Shown here: positions 21,431 through 23,307 of the stretch, piece by piece
Position numbering within the stretch: the stretch's first letter is position 1
Layout: the number at the start of each line of letters is the position of its first letter
Assembly (NCBI GenBank): GCA_035289805.1
Contig: DATDWC010000007.1
Location: forward strand, 1 to 23,307
Direction of reading: 5' to 3'
DNA: 23,307 nt
DNA from: DATDWC01 sp035289805
Lineage (GTDB): Bacteria; Patescibacteriota; Gracilibacteria; Peribacterales; Peribacteraceae
Translations under genes and position numbers: made by a program
The notes under the pieces: model-generated
Database searches by the model: none
What the model was told of the DNA's origin: nothing
What the model saw: the letters and a program-made list of their open reading frames with translations, nothing else

Positions 21431-22447
21431 TTACAGCTTCGATCCGACCAATTCTGCCAGCTCCACCAATCTATTCGCATACCCCCACTCATTATCGTAC
21501 CAACCGAGAACCTTGACGAGGGTTTGACCGTTCTCAGTGCGAACACTTGTGAGTGCCGCATCGATGATGCAGCTCCGTGGATCACCAACGAAGTCTTTGA
21601 GCACGAGTGGTCTCTCCTCATACCCTAAAATGCCCTTGAGGGGCCCCTCAGAAGCTTTTTTAAACGCTGCGTTCACTTTCTCTACTGAGGTTTCTTTTTC
21701 CACTATCACGGTCAAATCTGTCATAGAGCCTGTGGGGGTGGGTACACGGATCGCAAAGCCATCCAGTTTGCCTTTGAGCGCTGGGAGCACGAGGCCAACT
21801 GCTTTTGCAGCACCTGTGGTGGTTGGCACGAGGTTTTCCGCAGCGGCGCGCGCGCGTCGCAGATCTTTGTGTGGGAGATCGAGCAGATTCTGATCATTCG
21901 TATAGCTATGGATTGTCGTCATGAATCCCTGCTTAATCGTAAAGTTCTCATGAATGACTTTGGCCATCGGTGCCAGGCAGTTTGTGGTGCAGGAGGCATT
22001 CGAGATCACATGCATCGTCTTTGGATCGTAATCCTTTTCGTTCACCCCAATGCAGAATGTTCCATCGATATCACCTTTTGCAGGGGATGAGAGAATCACT
22101 TTCTTTGCTCCTGCATCAAGATGCTTTGCAGCATCCTCCCTCTTCGTAAATGCTCCCGTGCACTCAAGAACAACATCTACTTTGAGCTCGCGGTGGGGGA
22201 GTGTGGCTGGATCCCTGCTTGCGGTGACCCGGATCGCGCCGTGCTTGGTCGATAGAAGACCATCTTTGTAGCAGGAATCTCCGCAATCAAAGTGTCCATA
22301 TGTGGAATCAAATTCAAAAAGATGCGCAAGCGTGTGACCATCTGTGAGATCATTAATGAGCACGACCTCGATCTCTGGATACTTCGTTTGAATAATCCTG
22401 AGCGCTTGACGTCCAATGCGGCCGAAACCGTTAATCGCGAGGTTCAT
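21431..22447 (-). CDS. gap: Type I glyceraldehyde-3-phosphate dehydrogenase
   Basis: GAPDH oxidises glyceraldehyde-3-phosphate to 1,3-bisphosphoglycerate in glycolysis. The 338-residue product has the NAD-binding GFGRIGRQALR, the aspartate of LIND (D33) that favours NAD+ over NADP+, ECTGAF, the catalytic SNASCTTNCLAP (C153) with the partner H180, and the closing GWYDNEWGYANRLVELAELV. Length is normal. It stands alone, with no pgk or tpiA next to it. The next minus-strand gene upstream (DUF1501) ends 41 bases before the ATG. Its stop is followed by a REP-like palindrome. Confidence 0.97.
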   Translation of the reverse strand: MNLAINGFGRIGRQALRIIQTKYPEIEVVLINDLTDGHTLAHLFEFDSTYGHFDCGDSCYKDGLLSTKHGAIRVTASRDPATLPHRELKVDVVLECTGAFTKREDAAKHLDAGAKKVILSSPAKGDIDGTFCIGVNEKDYDPKTMHVISNASCTTNCLAPMAKVIHENFTIKQGFMTTIHSYTNDQNLLDLPHKDLRRARAAAENLVPTTTGAAKAVGLVLPALKGKLDGFAIRVPTPTGSMTDLTVIVEKETSVEKVNAAFKKASEGPLKGILGYEERPLVLKDFVGDPRSCIIDAALTSVRTENGQTLVKVLGWYDNEWGYANRLVELAELVGSKL

Positions 22448-22488
22448 GCTGAGACTCTATCACGAACGCATATCGAAAAAAATGATGA

Positions 22489-23307
22489 TCAAACATTACT
22501 CACCTCTTCGATATACCTTCTGGGAGCTCCTTCCGGAGTCGGCATTCCTACAATTTTACGAATGGTATTTCCCACTGTCCATTCAGCAGCAATCGGGCGG
22601 TCCTTTATTTCTCCTTTCTGAGCTGCTCCTATTATCTGTTTTCCTTTTACTCCATGACCAAAAAAGAGCGCACCAAAGCCTTGTGCCCAATGATCTCTTC
22701 CACCGGAATTGTTAATTTTCGGTGTGCGTGCAAATTCACCCATACACAGAACGACTATATTCCTCTTAAATCGCCCTTCGCGCATGTATCGAATCGTTGT
22801 TGAAATGACATGATCCAGCGGCTCTGCGAGAGGTCTGAATTTTCCAACATCATCATGACGATCCCAACCACTCTCCATACTGTGATGAACTGTTGCAAAA
22901 CCAGAGCCAGATTCCAGGAAGCGAAGAGCCGTTGCAGTAGCACGTCCAAAAGGATTATTTCCAAAATCTTCCTCCATGCCCTTTGGAATATCCAGTGAGC
23001 TCATAAGCTCTCCTCCATTGAGAAAAAGATCGATCCCACTGCTTCTACTCTCTGTATACTTGGTTTCATTGCGTGAGAGATGCTGTGTATTAATCGAAAA
23101 ACCGGAGCTCTTTTCCAAATTTTGCAATAGTTGGGATCTATCTTTCAAACGCTCAACATCAGTACGAGGAAGAGGAGGCCTTTCAAATTTTCCATTTCCG
23201 TCATCATTAAAACGGAATTGTTGATCAGCCTTATGAGCACTATCGGGTTGATACTGCCCTTTAACCCAAAAAAATGGATTGGGAATTCCACCAGCCATTT
23301 TCTTCTG
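22489..23307 (-). CDS. DUF1501-family protein, C-terminal part (5' truncated by window edge)
   Basis: The frame stays open to the window edge (residues QKK precede the first ATG at 23298), and full DUF1501 proteins are about 400-480 residues, so the N-terminus, often with a Tat signal, is outside. Visible family phrases are ESGWDRHDD, the strand VVLCMGEFARTPKIN, GGRDHWAQGF and GHGVKGKQIIGAA, with a C-terminal TIRKIVGM. DUF1501 is related to the alkaline phosphatase/sulfatase fold and is most abundant in Planctomycetota and similar groups, often beside DUF1800 genes. Biochemical role is not established. Presence here could reflect horizontal transfer; the DNA is more AT-rich than the neighbouring gap gene. 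Confidence 0.88.
   Translation of the reverse strand, partial: QKKMAGGIPNPFFWVKGQYQPDSAHKADQQFRFNDDGNGKFERPPLPRTDVERLKDRSQLLQNLEKSSGFSINTQHLSRNETKYTESRSSGIDLFLNGGELMSSLDIPKGMEEDFGNNPFGRATATALRFLESGSGFATVHHSMESGWDRHDDVGKFRPLAEPLDHVISTTIRYMREGRFKRNIVVLCMGEFARTPKINNSGGRDHWAQGFGALFFGHGVKGKQIIGAAQKGEIKDRPIAAEWTVGNTIRKIVGMPTPEGAPRRYIEEVSNV

Noticed and set aside
1..23307. UGA recoding (genetic code 25) given the CPR-like gene content
   Set aside because: Many genes end in TGA and none has an internal in-frame TGA, so the standard bacterial code fits.

Overview
The window most likely comes from a Patescibacteria/CPR genome, with Peregrinibacteria-like organisms the best guess. The reasons are a housekeeping-gene mosaic with few conserved operons, two nanoRNase/DHH proteins, a lone sortase, an orphan VirB2-like pilin, divergent short proteins, mid-range GC and very short spacers. 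TGA is used as a stop (priA, grpE, clpC, the lipoprotein gene), so the UGA=Gly code of Gracilibacteria/Absconditabacteria does not apply. The lineage call is inference from gene content; no marker tree could be run.

Layout. 1-302: end of a PKD-domain surface protein and a coupled tiny membrane peptide. 268-3023: tsaD (minus), diverging from a sortase and lgt (plus). 3006-3097: a MITE-like inverted repeat. About 3117-6176: purL and an anchored extracytoplasmic protein. 6162-7924 (minus): a DHH phosphoesterase-grpE operon. 8079-8453: a VirB2-like pilin. 8456-9601 (minus): tRNA-Arg(CCG) and an NrnA-type DHH protein. 9735-10610: fmt. 10617-11720 (minus): an unusual protein with two IlvH-like (ACT) modules. 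11817-14494: clpC behind a CIRCE-like operator. 14631-15292 (minus): rpsT-ruvX. 15359-15619: a small orphan gene. 15645-18397 (minus): priA coupled to a small lipoprotein gene. 18405-20396: dnaK with a perfect CIRCE. 20407-21000: a membrane protein. 21001-21430: a non-coding stretch packed with palindromes. 21431-22447 (minus): gap. 22489-23307 (minus): a DUF1501 protein cut by the window edge.

Functional links. dnaK and clpC both carry CIRCE-type operators, pointing to one HrcA-type heat-shock regulon; grpE lies in a different operon with a sigma70-like promoter. Lgt can modify the putative lipoprotein encoded after priA. The sortase, PKD protein, DUF11-like anchored protein and pilin belong to the envelope.

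The most striking signal is a set of palindromic repeats. Three appear inserted in frame inside essential genes (once in tsaD, twice in priA), and related sequence occurs between genes. This resembles the Rickettsia palindromic elements but in an unrelated genome. Several genes also have a -10 hexamer only 7-12 nt before the ATG and no clear Shine-Dalgarno, suggesting leaderless mRNAs.
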